Shown piece by piece: positions 23,123-33,686 of a stretch of 64,000 bases of DNA. A program made the translations under genes and the position numbers. This stretch comes from Pseudopithomyces maydicus (Eukaryota; Ascomycota; Dothideomycetes; Pleosporales; Didymosphaeriaceae). Under the pieces are notes generated by a model. The model was given only the letters and a program-made list of their open reading frames with translations. It was not told the origin of the DNA and made no database searches. Location of the stretch: positions 1,260,001 to 1,324,000 of the forward strand of contig JANTUC010000012.1 of assembly GCA_026873275.1 (NCBI GenBank). The letters are read 5' to 3'. Position 1 is the stretch's first letter, and each line of letters starts with the position of its first letter.

Positions 23123-25339
23123 TCACGCAATGTTCCCCGCGAGTCCCAAAAACAGTGCTTGGGCCGCGAGCTGGAGCGTCCAGATGCCCACTTTTTTAAT
23201 CCGGCGTTTGCGCGCCGTGTTATCGTCCGTGATGTCGCGGGCGAAGGCGTCGTACATCTGCAAAGCGCTGTTAGCAATAGTCTTGTGTGAAAAATGCCGA
23301 TAAGCCGAGCTCACCTCTATGGAAACGTCGTCCATCAACCCGGAGTCGTACAGTGTCCAACTACCGTCGAACTCGCTCGCCCTTTTGACGACCCGGCAAT
23401 TGACTGGGATGAACGTTTTCCGCGTGTTGATGTACGCGACAATGGGTCGTACCAACGCATTGTTCACGTAGGAAATGTCTCGCGTGAACAGCGGGACGGC
23501 AGCTCTGACGTCGTTGAGATGGACGCGGACATCCATGATGACGAACCGCTTGTCGTCCTCGCTCGCCTCGCCCTTGCTCTCCTTCTCGTGCTCACCGTAC
23601 TGGGACTGATGATGGTGTTCGTCGAATCCATGCACCGCGTGATCTGAATAATGCCTGTTGTGGTTCTGCGTAACCGTCGCTTCCACCCGATCGTACATAT
23701 CGCTCATGACCTTTGCAAGCGAATCATCATCGTCGTTGGGCAACATGACGTCTGCAACAATGTCCACATTTCCCTCATATATCCAGGAAAATGGACCTTC
23801 GTAACCGCGGTTCAAGTGATCGATGTTCAACCCATCGATGCGAATGCGGCTCTGCTTCTTCCAACTGCTGCCGTCGTCTCTGTCCCGGCCATCATTGAGC
23901 TGCGCACCTGTGTAGTTGTGGGTTTGCCGCGGGTGAATGGTGAAGAGGGAGTTATCAAAAGATCCAGACATCATGTTCGCGGAGAGGAAATCGTAAAAGA
24001 GCCAGTGCTTTCTCAGCTGTGGCAGGTCGCACGAGTAGATGCTGACTGAGAAGGGACGGAAATTATTAGGTTGGTATATCGTGACGAGAAGATCCTCCAT
24101 TTTGAAAGAGTCAAGCTCGAAGTCACCAGGCTGGTGCTCGTGTTTGTAAGAGCGGGGATCGACGCCTTCGATAGCATAGACAGAAGTGCGGTCTACCACG
24201 CCACGTATGCCTTTTATTTCAACGTCTTTGAGGATACCTTTTCCATTCATCCATTTCGAAAACGAGAGAGTCACGTTGACAGTGTCGATAGAAATGTCGA
24301 ACTGAGTATAGTTTGTATCTTCCTCCTCCTCAGCTGTGGCAGACGTGTCCTTCTCCTTGTGTGCATTCGCAGCGGCAGCAGCAGCGGCTGAGGTCTGCGA
24401 ACCTTTCGTAACGTTGCCATTCTTCTGTCCCGGCCTCCGAGATACAAAAACTTTTCGGAACGATATGACGCCATCCTTCCACTTTGGAACAACGGCTGAC
24501 TCGAAAACGACCTTGATTCCAGAAGATTTGGTCAGGTAGTTTCCGATCCACTGGGCGACCGTCTCTTGGGCGAAGACGGTGTTGATGAGGAAGACGGTCA
24601 ACATGATGAAGGTGGTAGTCCCCAGCAACAGCCATGCGAAATGAGCCGCCAGGATCCAGGAGAACAGGGCATATATCTCATCGGCATTGAACTTTCGATT
24701 GCTCCGAATGGCGAGCCATTTTAGATGTATGCCGGTGCGCGACCAGAAACCGGAAGCAGCCTCCAACAACTCTGCCTTTGTCGGTCGCTTCAGATGCGGG
24801 AGAGCCTGCGGTAGACGGTCCAAGAAGTGTTTGCTCGCACTGGTAGGGTGCTCTCCATCTACCTTGGGTGCTTCGGACGGCGCTTCGGAGGGTTTCGGAG
24901 GGGCATGTGGTTGGGGCGAGAGGGTGGCTTGCGGTGCGGGTGTTTGCTTGGTCTTCGGCTTGGAGGCGTTGGAGACGGAGCTCTTGCTACGCGTGTTCGG
25001 GCGGCGGTTTTTCCGCCTGGATGTGTTCGCTATCGTTCGTGCATCTCTGCGAAATGCAGAGGCTGCAGCAAGCGCGATACTCGGCCGTGCTGGGCGCTGT
25101 AGAAGGAGGGCGGAAGCAGACGCATGTGATTGCGACGAGGCAGGCGTGGAAAAGAGGCCTACGGCGCTCGTACCAAAGCTAATGGGCCGTCTCGCGACTT
25201 GGATCCCTGCCGTCGAAGCTCTCCAGGCTGCTGCACTCGTCCTCCATAGCGGCGCGTTCTGGGGTCCCAGGCCCAGACCCAGCTCCCTGATGGAGCATCT
25301 CACTCCCGCGCCGATCGCGAGCCCTACATTTCTGTTCAT
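23123..25339 (-). CDS. MDM31: Mitochondrial distribution and morphology protein, Mdm31/Mdm32 family
   Basis: Mitochondrial inner-membrane protein needed in yeast for normal mitochondrial shape and nucleoid inheritance; this role is from family knowledge. Exons are 23315-25339 and 23123-23257, giving 719 residues. The 57-nt intron (23258-23314; GTGAGC, GCTAAC branch, TTGCAG) is a multiple of three without stops, so it looks like coding sequence. Removing it gives the expected LMDDVSIE-MYDAFARDITDD. Start chosen at MNRNVGLAIGAGVRC, an Arg-rich presequence; the open frame runs further upstream but into the promoter shared with the PNO1-like gene. A membrane segment lies around LAAHFAWLLLGTTTFIMLTV and another at the extreme C-terminus. 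The core includes FDISIDTVNVTLSFSKWMNG and IEGVDPRSY. Mdm31 and Mdm32 are hard to tell apart; Mdm31 is my preference. Confidence 0.88.
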   Translation of the reverse strand: MNRNVGLAIGAGVRCSIRELGLGLGPQNAPLWRTSAAAWRASTAGIQVARRPISFGTSAVGLFSTPASSQSHASASALLLQRPARPSIALAAASAFRRDARTIANTSRRKNRRPNTRSKSSVSNASKPKTKQTPAPQATLSPQPHAPPKPSEAPSEAPKVDGEHPTSASKHFLDRLPQALPHLKRPTKAELLEAASGFWSRTGIHLKWLAIRSNRKFNADEIYALFSWILAAHFAWLLLGTTTFIMLTVFLINTVFAQETVAQWIGNYLTKSSGIKVVFESAVVPKWKDGVISFRKVFVSRRPGQKNGNVTKGSQTSAAAAAAANAHKEKDTSATAEEEEDTNYTQFDISIDTVNVTLSFSKWMNGKGILKDVEIKGIRGVVDRTSVYAIEGVDPRSYKHEHQPGDFELDSFKMEDLLVTIYQPNNFRPFSVSIYSCDLPQLRKHWLFYDFLSANMMSGSFDNSLFTIHPRQTHNYTGAQLNDGRDRDDGSSWKKQSRIRIDGLNIDHLNRGYEGPFSWIYEGNVDIVADVMLPNDDDDSLAKVMSDMYDRVEATVTQNHNRHYSDHAVHGFDEHHHQSQYGEHEKESKGEASEDDKRFVIMDVRVHLNDVRAAVPLFTRDISYVNNALVRPIVAYINTRKTFIPVNCRVVKRASEFDGSWTLYDSGLMDDVSIEVSSAYRHFSHKTIANSALQMYDAFARDITDDNTARKRRIKKVGIWTLQLAAQALFLGLAGNIA

Positions 25340-25750
25340 TATATTCGCGGAAACCACATGGTCATAGGCCCTTCTCGTCGCGGTACAATCGTCGCTGTAT
25401 GCTTCGTGCAAGGGTGGTCGTAGGCCGGTCAAGTCGCTGTGCAGGAGTGAGTCCAAGTGACGTCCTTCAAATTGCTGCAAAAGAGGCGTCCTCTCGCCGG
25501 ACGACTGGTCCACAAGGATGGCACGGACCACCACTCCGAAAATGTTGCTATCGATAATTATTTCGAACTTGTAACCACCGCTAGACGTCCGACCCAGCAA
25601 CACGACGCTTGCGACGCCCTAGAAGAAAGATTCGGAGCAGAAAGAACAGAAAAAAGAACGCCCAACTGTCGCCAGAGTACTCCCTCCGGCCTCATACCGC
25701 CCCATTCGCTCGACGCACCGCCTCGACTTCACCCCGCCACACCCCACACC
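25340..25750. promoter_or_regulatory. Bidirectional promoter region between MDM31-like and PNO1-like genes
   Basis: A 411-bp gap separates two divergent housekeeping start codons, one for mitochondrial morphology and one for ribosome assembly. Open frames extend through it on both strands, but both proteins have good starts at its edges. No specific binding site is claimed. Confidence 0.55.
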
Positions 25751-26684
25751 ATGGCAAAAGCGCCCACCGCCCTTGTGCGCGCGCCTGAAGCGCTTGCAGA
25801 CGCAGCCATGGCCGATGCCGCCGTATCGGTACCCCCTGCTCCCGAAGAAGAAGCACCCCTCGTCGACATGGACGCCGTACAACAACCCACCGAAATCACA
25901 CAGTCCGAGGACACACCCATCACCGACCTGAACGGCGCCCCGCAGTTCCCACCCTCCAAGAGCATTCCCCTGGCGTTCAAGCGCGAGAAGCGACATGTGC
26001 CCGTCCCTCCTCACAGGCTCAGCCCGCTCAAGACAGCATGGGTATGCCATATTCCGGCCGTGTGGAAAGAATATAAGTGCTGACAGATTGCGCAGCCCAA
26101 AATCTACCCGGCCCTTGTCGAACATCTTCACCTCCAGGTGCGCATGAACACCAAGACCAAGGCGGTTGAAATGCGCACTTCGTCTGCTACAACGGATTCG
26201 GGAGCGCTCCAAAAAGGGTACGTGGAATCAACGGCATGGTGATGCGGCCAACTGCTAACTCGCTCACAGAGAGGATTTCGTACGGGCCTTCTGCTTGGGA
26301 TTCGATGTTGATGATGCCATTGCGCTTCTGCGGTTGGACGATTTGTATATTGAAACTTTTGAAATCAAGGACGTCAAGACCTTGCAGGGAGAACATCTGG
26401 GTAGAGCCATTGGACGTATTGCCGTGAGTTTTCCTGCAACCTGGTATGCACATACACACACTAACTTTCGGCGATAGGGCAAGGACGGAAAGACAAAATT
26501 CGCGATCGAGAACGCCAGCCGGACGAGAGTCGTGTTGGCCGACCAGAAGATCCACATCCTCGGTGGATTCAAGAACATCCACATCGCACGCGAGGCCATC
26601 GTGTCGCTCATTCTCGGTTCCCAGCCCGGCAAGGTGTACGGCAACCTGCGGACGGTGGCAGGCAGGATGAAGGAGAGGTTTTAG
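25751..26684 (+). CDS. PNO1: Pre-rRNA-processing protein Pno1/Dim2, KH domain
   Basis: Essential 40S ribosome assembly factor; it partners the Nob1 nuclease and the Dim1 methylase in late 18S rRNA maturation (family knowledge). Exons are 25751-26041, 26096-26217, 26270-26423 and 26478-26684, all in phase, giving 257 residues. The N-terminal 90 residues are acidic and variable. The conserved part starts about PKIYPALVEHLHLQVRMN and runs through FCLGFDVDDAIALLRLDDLY, GRIAGKDGKTKFAIENASRT, KIHILGGFKNIHIAREAI, and the hallmark end GKVYGNLRTVAGRMKERF. Length and architecture match the family. Intact. Confidence 0.95.
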
Positions 26685-27337
26685 GCGAGGCTACCGAGGG
26701 CGGAGAACGATTGCATTTCAAGGCGTTTTGGCATGGCAAAATACCATTTGCGGAAGGGATGACTGATGATCCTAGATACTTGTTTCGAATTCAATACGCA
26801 AACATGAGAATTGTGTGCGGCTATGTTCCCCAACCTAAGAAAACCGATATGCCGTTTATTAAAACATTAGCCTATGCAACTCGCTGTGAGGGTATGTATG
26901 GTGCATCCTCGTCGAACGCCCCATAGCCTCGCACGCTACGTTGACCTATGAAATCCAGTGAGAAGGGACATCCAAGCGCTCTTTCCTTGAATCTTGCCTC
27001 CAACAGTCAAACGCTGTGCCGATGCCCAACATGCACATTCATTCCCACAAGAAAAGAAATAAAACTCCATCGAACACCTGCCATGAAGCCATTGTTTCCA
27101 ACAGTCCAACGCCGTGCCAATGCCCACGAGAAAAGAAAACAGCCATATTCAACGCGCTTGACAAAGCCCTTGCCGTTGACAATCCAACGCCGTGCTAATG
27201 CTCAACACGCCCATTCCAATGAGAGAACAACCATCATCTACCCTTCAAGGAAAGTCTTGTCCAACGCCGTGCCAATCTCGAACAAGCACAATCCCACAAG
27301 AGCGCGACCACTCTTCCGACGCCCTCCACGCACCTCC
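26685..27337. other. Convergent intergenic region with degenerate tandem repeat
   Basis: Lies between the 3' ends of two convergent genes. It contains about four diverged copies of a 77-98-bp unit (see the repeat entry). A plus-strand open frame of 230 codons runs through the repeat into the next gene; repeat structure and opposing strand explain it. Confidence 0.55.
26995..27300. repeat. Degenerate minisatellite, about four copies, 77-98 bp unit
   Basis: The core tccaacgccgtgccaatg recurs with small changes at about 27006, 27104, 27182 and 27259. Each copy is followed by related C/A-rich sequence including AAGAAAAG- or CCATTC-type words. Spacing is 98, 78 and 77 bp. It lies between two convergent genes. 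Confidence 0.65.
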
Positions 27338-28250
27338 TCAGTACCCGCCATACATCCTTCTCTCGTACCAAACCTCACCCTCCTCCTCTTCCTCTTCCTC
27401 CTCCTCAACCTCCCCCATCCCCACCGGCGGTCCCTCCGGCGGCGCCTCAACCTTCACCCTCCCGACCTCATCCCAAATCTCACTCCACCCCTCCCCGCAT
27501 CCCGCAACGCCCTCTCCACCAACCGCAACACCAGCACCTCCCGGCTCCCATACGTAACCAACTTCCGCACATCGCACGCCAACCGTAGGCGGAACATGCC
27601 CTCCTCGACACCCTCGGGGTGGTTACCCATCGCCGTGTAGAACTCCGTCCAGTAGTGCACAAAGGACGTCACGCGCGGGTCCATGAAGCCCAGCTCGTGC
27701 GTCATGCTGGGGCGGCCGGGGCGTGTGGTTGGCGGGCTGAAGAGAGGGTAGCCGAGGGGGTGGTGCGGAAGGGGTAGTTTGGGGGGAGGGTGAGGGTGGG
27801 CTGGGGAGCGGGGATGTTGTAGACGGCGATGGTGGTTGGGTTTGGAGCTGGGGCTCGAGCTGGGGCTGGAGGTGCGCGGAGGAAGTCGACGTCGGGCATT
27901 TCCTCGTCTTTGATGGGGACGGGGTCGGTGGAAGCGGTGGAGGGAGGGTCGGAGTCGAGGCGCTGGGCGGCAGAGTTGGACGCTGTGGACGGCGAGCTAC
28001 GCGTCTTGATGCGGATGACCATCTCACCTGCTTGATTGTGGCCGCGGGCGTCGGCAACGGAGGTGGCGCGAGAAGACATGTATGTAGGGTTGGCGGAGGT
28101 GTCGTCTAGGTCGCTGTCGTCGAGGTCGCTGCCTGTTGCAAAGGCGCGGTTAGGAGCAGTTGCGCGAGACGGGGCTGCTGATTGTTCATTTGACATACTG
28201 CTATAGCGGAGGTTTTGGAGTTGAGCAGCTACCTGAGAGAATCGGTCCAT
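27338..28250 (-). CDS. Conserved-looking protein of unknown function (two frame breaks)
   Basis: I do not recognise the family. Start at MDRFSQVAAQLQNLRYSS. The N-terminal half is Ser/Ala/Pro-rich with an acidic DLDDSDLDD patch and looks disordered. The C-terminal part reads as a folded domain: MTHELGFMDPRVTSFVHYW, FYTAMGNHPEGVEEGMFRLR, DVRKLVTYGSREVLVLRLVE, then an acidic Glu run and YERRMYGGY at the end. Two breaks interrupt it, at G5 27756-27760 and C4 27488-27491. Adding one base at each gives a single 304-residue frame ending at 27338. Without repair it looks like three separate short open frames. It is single-exon and convergent with the PNO1-like gene. Confidence 0.65.
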
Positions 28251-30473
28251 GGCGAACTGCTGGGAGAGCAGAGTGGCTGATTCTGGGGACTGTCGGCGCG
28301 TCCGGGGTGTTGCGGGCTCAAGATGGAGGGGTTGCGTGGAGGTAGGTTTTATAGCAGCGTGCGGGTGGCCACGTGCTTGCCGAAGTGAATAACAAGGAAG
28401 ACTGTGTAAATATGCACAGGTGAGAGAAAGCTGGTTGAAAATCGAATCTGGGTTGAAAGTGTGATCGAGCCCCTCGGAGAAAACGAATGTCGCGGACATG
28501 GGCTCGTTGTAGAGATAAAGCTATTAGTAGATATAGATGGCTGTATATAACAGTTAAATGCTCGAATTGATCGGCGCACCGTATCGCGGAGGTGGGCGAA
28601 CTTGTGTCGTTGCATTGTTATGAGCTTGAACATGCGGCATGATCTGGCAACGGCAACAACCACAAGAACAGCGTGAGATGAGTCTTTGATTAACGATATG
28701 GGTCGTCTACATACATCTGGTAAGTGCTATATTTTGTTTTAGAGCGCCGCAGATTTGGGTGAACCTGCGTCTTTTCTGCCTGTCCGATAGATCCGCTGTA
28801 TCTCCTTCAGCATTGCCGGTATTATCTGGCAAGGGTTCTACGATATTAACGAGCATGGTGGAAAGACTGCATGTATGTCTTAAGATTTCTTTTTCGAATG
28901 TCCACTTCGATAGCATTTGTCTTTTGCGATCATGGACCTGTGATCTCAAGTGCGTTTGCCTGTACAACGAGAATCCGAAACGACACAAAGCCCGGCGTTT
29001 CATCTGCATGATACGTACGAAAATGATTCTTATTTTGGTGATAGATCCTCCTGCTAGCCTGAACTAGATGTCAAGATAAAGCCCTATGCAGTGTAAGAAG
29101 CTTATTTGCTTTTAGCGTAGCCACCAACCCGCTTGAACGGTACATAATTCAGAGGTCAGGCTTATTTGTATTCACAACTCTTGCTAACACTACTCGCTGT
29201 ACGTCTTTGACGGCACGCTTTCGTAAAGAATACTGCCAGTGTTATAACAGTTCCTTATGAACATAGAGAAATACGAGGAGTACAATTTTTGAAAAAGCAT
29301 TTTGCCAATGGCCCATCGAATTACTCGCGTAGATAGTGATTAGTTCCAAAAGCATCAGTCTTGTGCGATTCGGAATTCTTTGCCCAGTAAGTCTTTCATA
29401 GCTTGGTCGCGCTGACACGGTAATGATGAAGAGACTAATCGCAGCAAGCAGGAAAGCAAAATTTGCATCACCTAGTGTTAGTCTAGCCCCAGCATCTTCA
29501 TGCGCTCGTTCAGAATATCCCATTTTGGGTGAGTGGTGAAATATTTATCCGAGCGGACGCTGGGTGCGGCATTCATGTATATCCAATTCGCTAGCAGCCG
29601 GAGAATATACTCTCAGTTGAGTTATTGACGCAATCAACGCCATCCTCCATAGATGGGGTAGGTAAATCATCATCCAACGGCAAGTTATAACAAGGCGAAA
29701 TACAGATTATTGCACCGGAATAACCCAGTATGTCGAATCGACTGTGGGAACATCTTCGTTCATACTGGCACCGCCGATCTACACTTTGCTCGAAAGTTAG
29801 GTTCCACACCAATTATATTAATACCATTCCTAGCCAGTCGCTACTGCAATCGTTGACCATATGGAAGACCACTGTATTGACGGTGGATAGCCCAGTGTAC
29901 CGATCATTAACAAAGCAGCTGTCAAAGCACCCTATGTCATTTAGCATGTTCTCCGTTTGGATTCTCGTTAGGTGAATATATCACGGCTTGTATTTGTACA
30001 CCTATGTGTACCTAAGACTTTAGCTCCTATGCGCGCTTTACTTCTGGATCTACACTACACTACAGTTGTGAAAGGCAACACTTGGCAAGCTCTTGCTATC
30101 ATTTACTGAGGTACACCAAAGCTTTCAGAAGGATCAGCCGTAACCAGCCTTATGGCTGTATCTACGTTCTCCCCACGGAGTTTTCTAACCCCCGTGGCCC
30201 CGATACTCTTTCTCTCATTTTCGTTCATTCGTTCTCCACTTTTCCACCCACTCTTCAACCGTTTCCACCTTCACCTCACCAGGCAACAGTGACAAAGCCA
30301 AGAGCCCGACAGCCCAACTGTACTGCGCGACAACCTTCGAATAACACAACGAGCACGGATACAAAGAAACCTTTGGGCAAGTACAGAAACTCCACAATGC
30401 GATTTTTCCAGTCTGACTTAAAAATGGACCACACTCAACTTCAAACAAAGGGCGCGTAGTCTCGTCCTCAAGA
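28251..30473. other. AT-richer gene-poor region with weak ORF fragments
   Basis: No firm gene. Minus-strand open frames at 28707-29009, 29242-29523 and 29591-29812 have protein-like patches such as DLSDRQKRRRFTQICGALK and PSYERLTGQRIPNRTRLML, but I could not join them into a convincing model. They may be remnants of a decayed gene or chance frames. The right end is the promoter of the glycosyltransferase. Confidence 0.4.
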
Positions 30474-31562
30474 ATGTCGAAATACGTCAAGATTGGGCTT
30501 GTCCTCAGCATCTTTTGCTTCATATTCGTTCTCTTACAACCCCTCTCGGTCGCACAAAGGTATAACGAGCAGTATAACCTGATACCTTACTACCACGCGA
30601 TCCCCAACATCGTCCATTATGTGCACATCAAGGCGACGCCCACCGCCAAACTCGACTTCCGGTTCGCGCACTTTCTCTCGCTCTACGCAGCCGTAATACA
30701 CGTGCCCGCATCGAGAATCTATATCCATACGGACTACACCGAGGCCGAGATAGCCGAGGCTGGCAGAACGGGCAACATGTGGACGAAGAAAGTGATTAAT
30801 ACGTTTCCGGATATCGTCGAATGGAGAGCCGTGCAGGTCCCACAATATGCAGGTGCAAATGAGAATATCAAGGTCGGTGCACTGCAGCACAAAGCCGATT
30901 TTGTGAGGTGGTCAGCGATTGCGCCCATTGGAGGTGTCTACTTGGACTGGGACGTTATCGTTCTACGCTCGCTCAAGCCACTTCTCAACGCGGGGTTTGC
31001 CGTCGTCGCAGGCCGCCAGATGCACAATGACCCCAACGATCACGATGGCTCTAAAGGCGAAATGAACAACGGTGTCTTCATGACGCAGCCCAACAGCCTG
31101 ATGGCCAGTATCATGGCGCGCGAACAAAGCGTCCATTTCGCGCATGATTGGTCTGACAATCTTCGGTTCATGACGCGTGTCGCAGAGCGTCTTGTCGCCG
31201 TCCCTGGAGAAGTCTTGATATGCGATCGTAATGCGTTTAATCCTACGACTTGGGTGACCGAGGCCAAGGACCAGTTTTTTCTGACACACAACGAGACAAG
31301 CCCGGAGCCGAAAGAGGTGGTTGGCAGCGATCCGAAGGAAGCATACGATACAGCTTTGATGAATCACAGAGCAAGGGCAGAATGGGAGTGGGACTTTAGC
31401 AGTTCGTATACGGTACACGCATTCGGTTCAAATCAATACACTGAGTGGATCACGCCGAAGAAGGTCTTGGCACGGATAAGCAATTATGGAGTGGCGACTT
31501 GGGGCATTGTAAAGAAGATGGTAGAGGATGGCGTTGTCTCTGGGAAAGAGGATAACTGGTAA
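30474..31562 (+). CDS. DXD-motif glycosyltransferase, GT32-like, type II membrane protein
   Basis: Probable Golgi glycosyltransferase that adds a sugar from a nucleotide sugar; donor and acceptor are unknown. It is a single exon of 362 residues. The N-terminus (MSKYVKIGLVLSIFCFIFVLL) is a signal anchor. The domain begins IPNIVHYVHIKA, typical of the Gly_transf_sug/GT32 fold. The metal-binding motif is in GGVYLDWDVIVLRSL (Asp-Trp-Asp), preceded by ADFVRWSAIAPIGG. A conserved EMNNGVFMTQPNSLMASIM segment follows. The C-terminus has no further membrane segment. The gene stands alone beside a 2-kb gene-poor region, suggesting accessory status. Confidence 0.85.
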   Translation: MSKYVKIGLVLSIFCFIFVLLQPLSVAQRYNEQYNLIPYYHAIPNIVHYVHIKATPTAKLDFRFAHFLSLYAAVIHVPASRIYIHTDYTEAEIAEAGRTGNMWTKKVINTFPDIVEWRAVQVPQYAGANENIKVGALQHKADFVRWSAIAPIGGVYLDWDVIVLRSLKPLLNAGFAVVAGRQMHNDPNDHDGSKGEMNNGVFMTQPNSLMASIMAREQSVHFAHDWSDNLRFMTRVAERLVAVPGEVLICDRNAFNPTTWVTEAKDQFFLTHNETSPEPKEVVGSDPKEAYDTALMNHRARAEWEWDFSSSYTVHAFGSNQYTEWITPKKVLARISNYGVATWGIVKKMVEDGVVSGKEDNW

Positions 31563-31930
31563 AAAGGCCGATGGAATAGTGCATCGAGTCGGCCTTTGCG
31601 GCGGAGAGGGACACCGAGTAGGGACCTACTTCGGGTGTATTGAAGGATTCATTATAGGGGAAGCATTTCTGATTTCGAGAAGTTTTGAAGGCTCTCTACT
31701 GCTGGATTGTAATAGGTTTTAGGTTATTGAGCGGCATCCTATGGCCAGAATAATAGGCTATATCTTTTTCATTTGTCAATTATCAAAAACATTAGTCATG
31801 CACGTTTGTATCATAAAGCACTTGAAATTCTTTGTATTTGATGTAACGAACACCAGATAGCTATGAACTTTTGACTTGAGTAACTCGGCCTTTCAGTATT
31901 TGCAATTAGCCTCCTTTGTACGCATGGGTA
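31563..31930. other. Convergent 3' flanks, no gene seen
   Basis: AT-rich spacer between the convergent glycosyltransferase and epoxide-hydrolase-like genes. Nothing beyond probable 3' UTRs is visible. Confidence 0.6.
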
Positions 31931-33019
31931 CTAAATCATGTTTTTCAAGATGATTGAGACCTGCTCGCTCTTTTCCACATGAACCCAGTGACCTGCATCA
32001 GCTATAACGAAAGTTTCGATGTCTGGCAGTAATCCCGACTTCTGTCCTTCATCAGCTGTTTGCTTAGCAAGCTCCGGCCGACCAACTGCATCCTGAGCTC
32101 CAGATATGAACACAACATGTTTATTGATGATCTGGCGACTAGTGTCCAGAGTTGGGGACCGGTTGAGGCCGGCCATCGCAGCCTTGTACCAATTCAACGG
32201 ACCGGTGTAACCTTCGCGCATCATGATCTTGTTGTGGGTTTCCTCTTCCTCCTCTGTAATGTAGCTGGGCTTCTCCGTCTTCTTGTCAGCAGTGAGCCAT
32301 TCTTTGAGCTTGCCGATGGGGCAGACATCAGTTTTCCAGATCGAGGCGTTAGCTGGATAGAGTAGGGATGTGAATGAATCGTGATGTTCCTCGATCACGC
32401 TCGCGGCATCAGTCTCGTTGAAGAAATTCCAGTAACCGTAGATCGGGTACCCAAAGGCTGCCTCAGTCCGCGTATTTATGGCGGTCAAGTCAATTGGGTC
32501 GGGCCCAACAGGCGAGTAAGGTGTCGCTAGGAACGCAAGGCTTGTGAACAGCTCGGGGTGATAGTACCACATTGCACCCAGCAATCCTGAGCCCCTACTT
32601 TAGGTTAGCGTTATCAAATCCATGTTTCCCGCGGAGGAAACGTACCAATCATGTCCGACACCAACCACGTGAGGGATGTTCTCGTGCGTGAGGATCTCCG
32701 CGACTTGGTTGCTGAGCTTTTCCTGTGCATATTCTTCGACCTCAGCAGGCTTCGAGGTTTCGCCATACCCAAGAATGTCTGGCGCAATCACACCGTAGCC
32801 CGCGTCTGTGAGATCTGAGATTGTATGGCGCCAGTCATAGGAAGAGCTAGGAAATCCGTGGAGGAGCAGAAATGTGATTTGACCATCTCTAGCTGGAACG
32901 GCAGTGTACGAGTAGTTGTATCCGCCGCATACAGTTAAGGTCTTCACAATTGGCTCAGCTGCCACCATAATTGCTGAGTAAGCGGCGGCAGTGAGTAAGG
33001 TGATAAAATGTGCTATCAT
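31931..33019 (-). CDS. Alpha/beta hydrolase, epoxide hydrolase-like, with signal peptide
   Basis: Probable soluble-type epoxide hydrolase, converting epoxides to diols, possibly secreted. Exons are 32646-33019 and 31931-32594 with a 51-nt intron, giving 345 residues. Start chosen at MIAHFITLLTAAAYSAIMVA, a hydrophobic leader; an upstream in-frame start would bury it. The oxyanion-hole motif HGFP is at residues 54-57. The nucleophile elbow is GHDWGSG, with Asp124 as nucleophile. The intron splits the very next codon (Trp125). The catalytic His lies in DAGHWVHVEKSEQVSIIL near the C-terminus. The His-Asp-Trp-Gly elbow favours an epoxide hydrolase over an esterase or a haloalkane dehalogenase, but the latter is not excluded. 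Confidence 0.87.
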
Positions 33020-33686
33020 GATTGTCCCGATCCAATCGCCGATGTTGATGTATAGCTTGAGGGTGTCGTTAAAGTCGTGATCGTGGCCGCAGGCGGGCTT
33101 TATATTGCAAGGGTTGACTGGAAGAAATTGCACGTTTGCCAACAGGAACCGTGCCGCAGAGATACGTCGCACGAGAAGTAGTTTTACATGGGCACTTTTC
33201 GTTTGTATACATGCCTCAACCAGTGATAATCCCCGAGTATTACCGGAACGATCCCGATATTGATCATTTATCTGGCTATTTCAACAACGCAAATCACTTC
33301 AATCAGCTGCCCACATAGGTTCTAGTTCCAGAAAAATGCATTGAAATGTTTATGTTTCAAGAGCCGCGGTCTAGAGATGCAGCTTTTATCTTCAAAATGA
33401 CAAGATACCAAAGAAAACCAGGCTTTGGTGGGATAGGAAAACAGGAAGAACAAAGAAGCTTTCCATCACCGCCAATTCGATCATCACATCACTCTATGTA
33501 CAACCCGGCCAATTGGGCCCAATACAGAACTTTACAGAATCCGTGGCAAGTGAAACAGACGACGTTACTGCCCTGGCGACAATATCCCCGCTCAAGACAA
33601 TGACCAAGGTGTGTGTCCATGAAGGCCTTTTTTCATGCCTAAAATGTGAATTTAGATCAGTAAAATGGAACAATAAAAATCAGAAT
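33020..33686. other. Intergenic region, no gene seen
   Basis: Promoter side of the epoxide-hydrolase-like gene and 3' flank of the mucin-like gene. Open frames are short and featureless. Confidence 0.6.

Noticed and set aside
24687..25367. 226-codon plus-strand open frame
   Set aside because: Antisense to the well-supported MDM31-like coding region.
26948..27640. 230-codon plus-strand open frame
   Set aside because: Runs through a minisatellite and then antisense to a better-supported gene.
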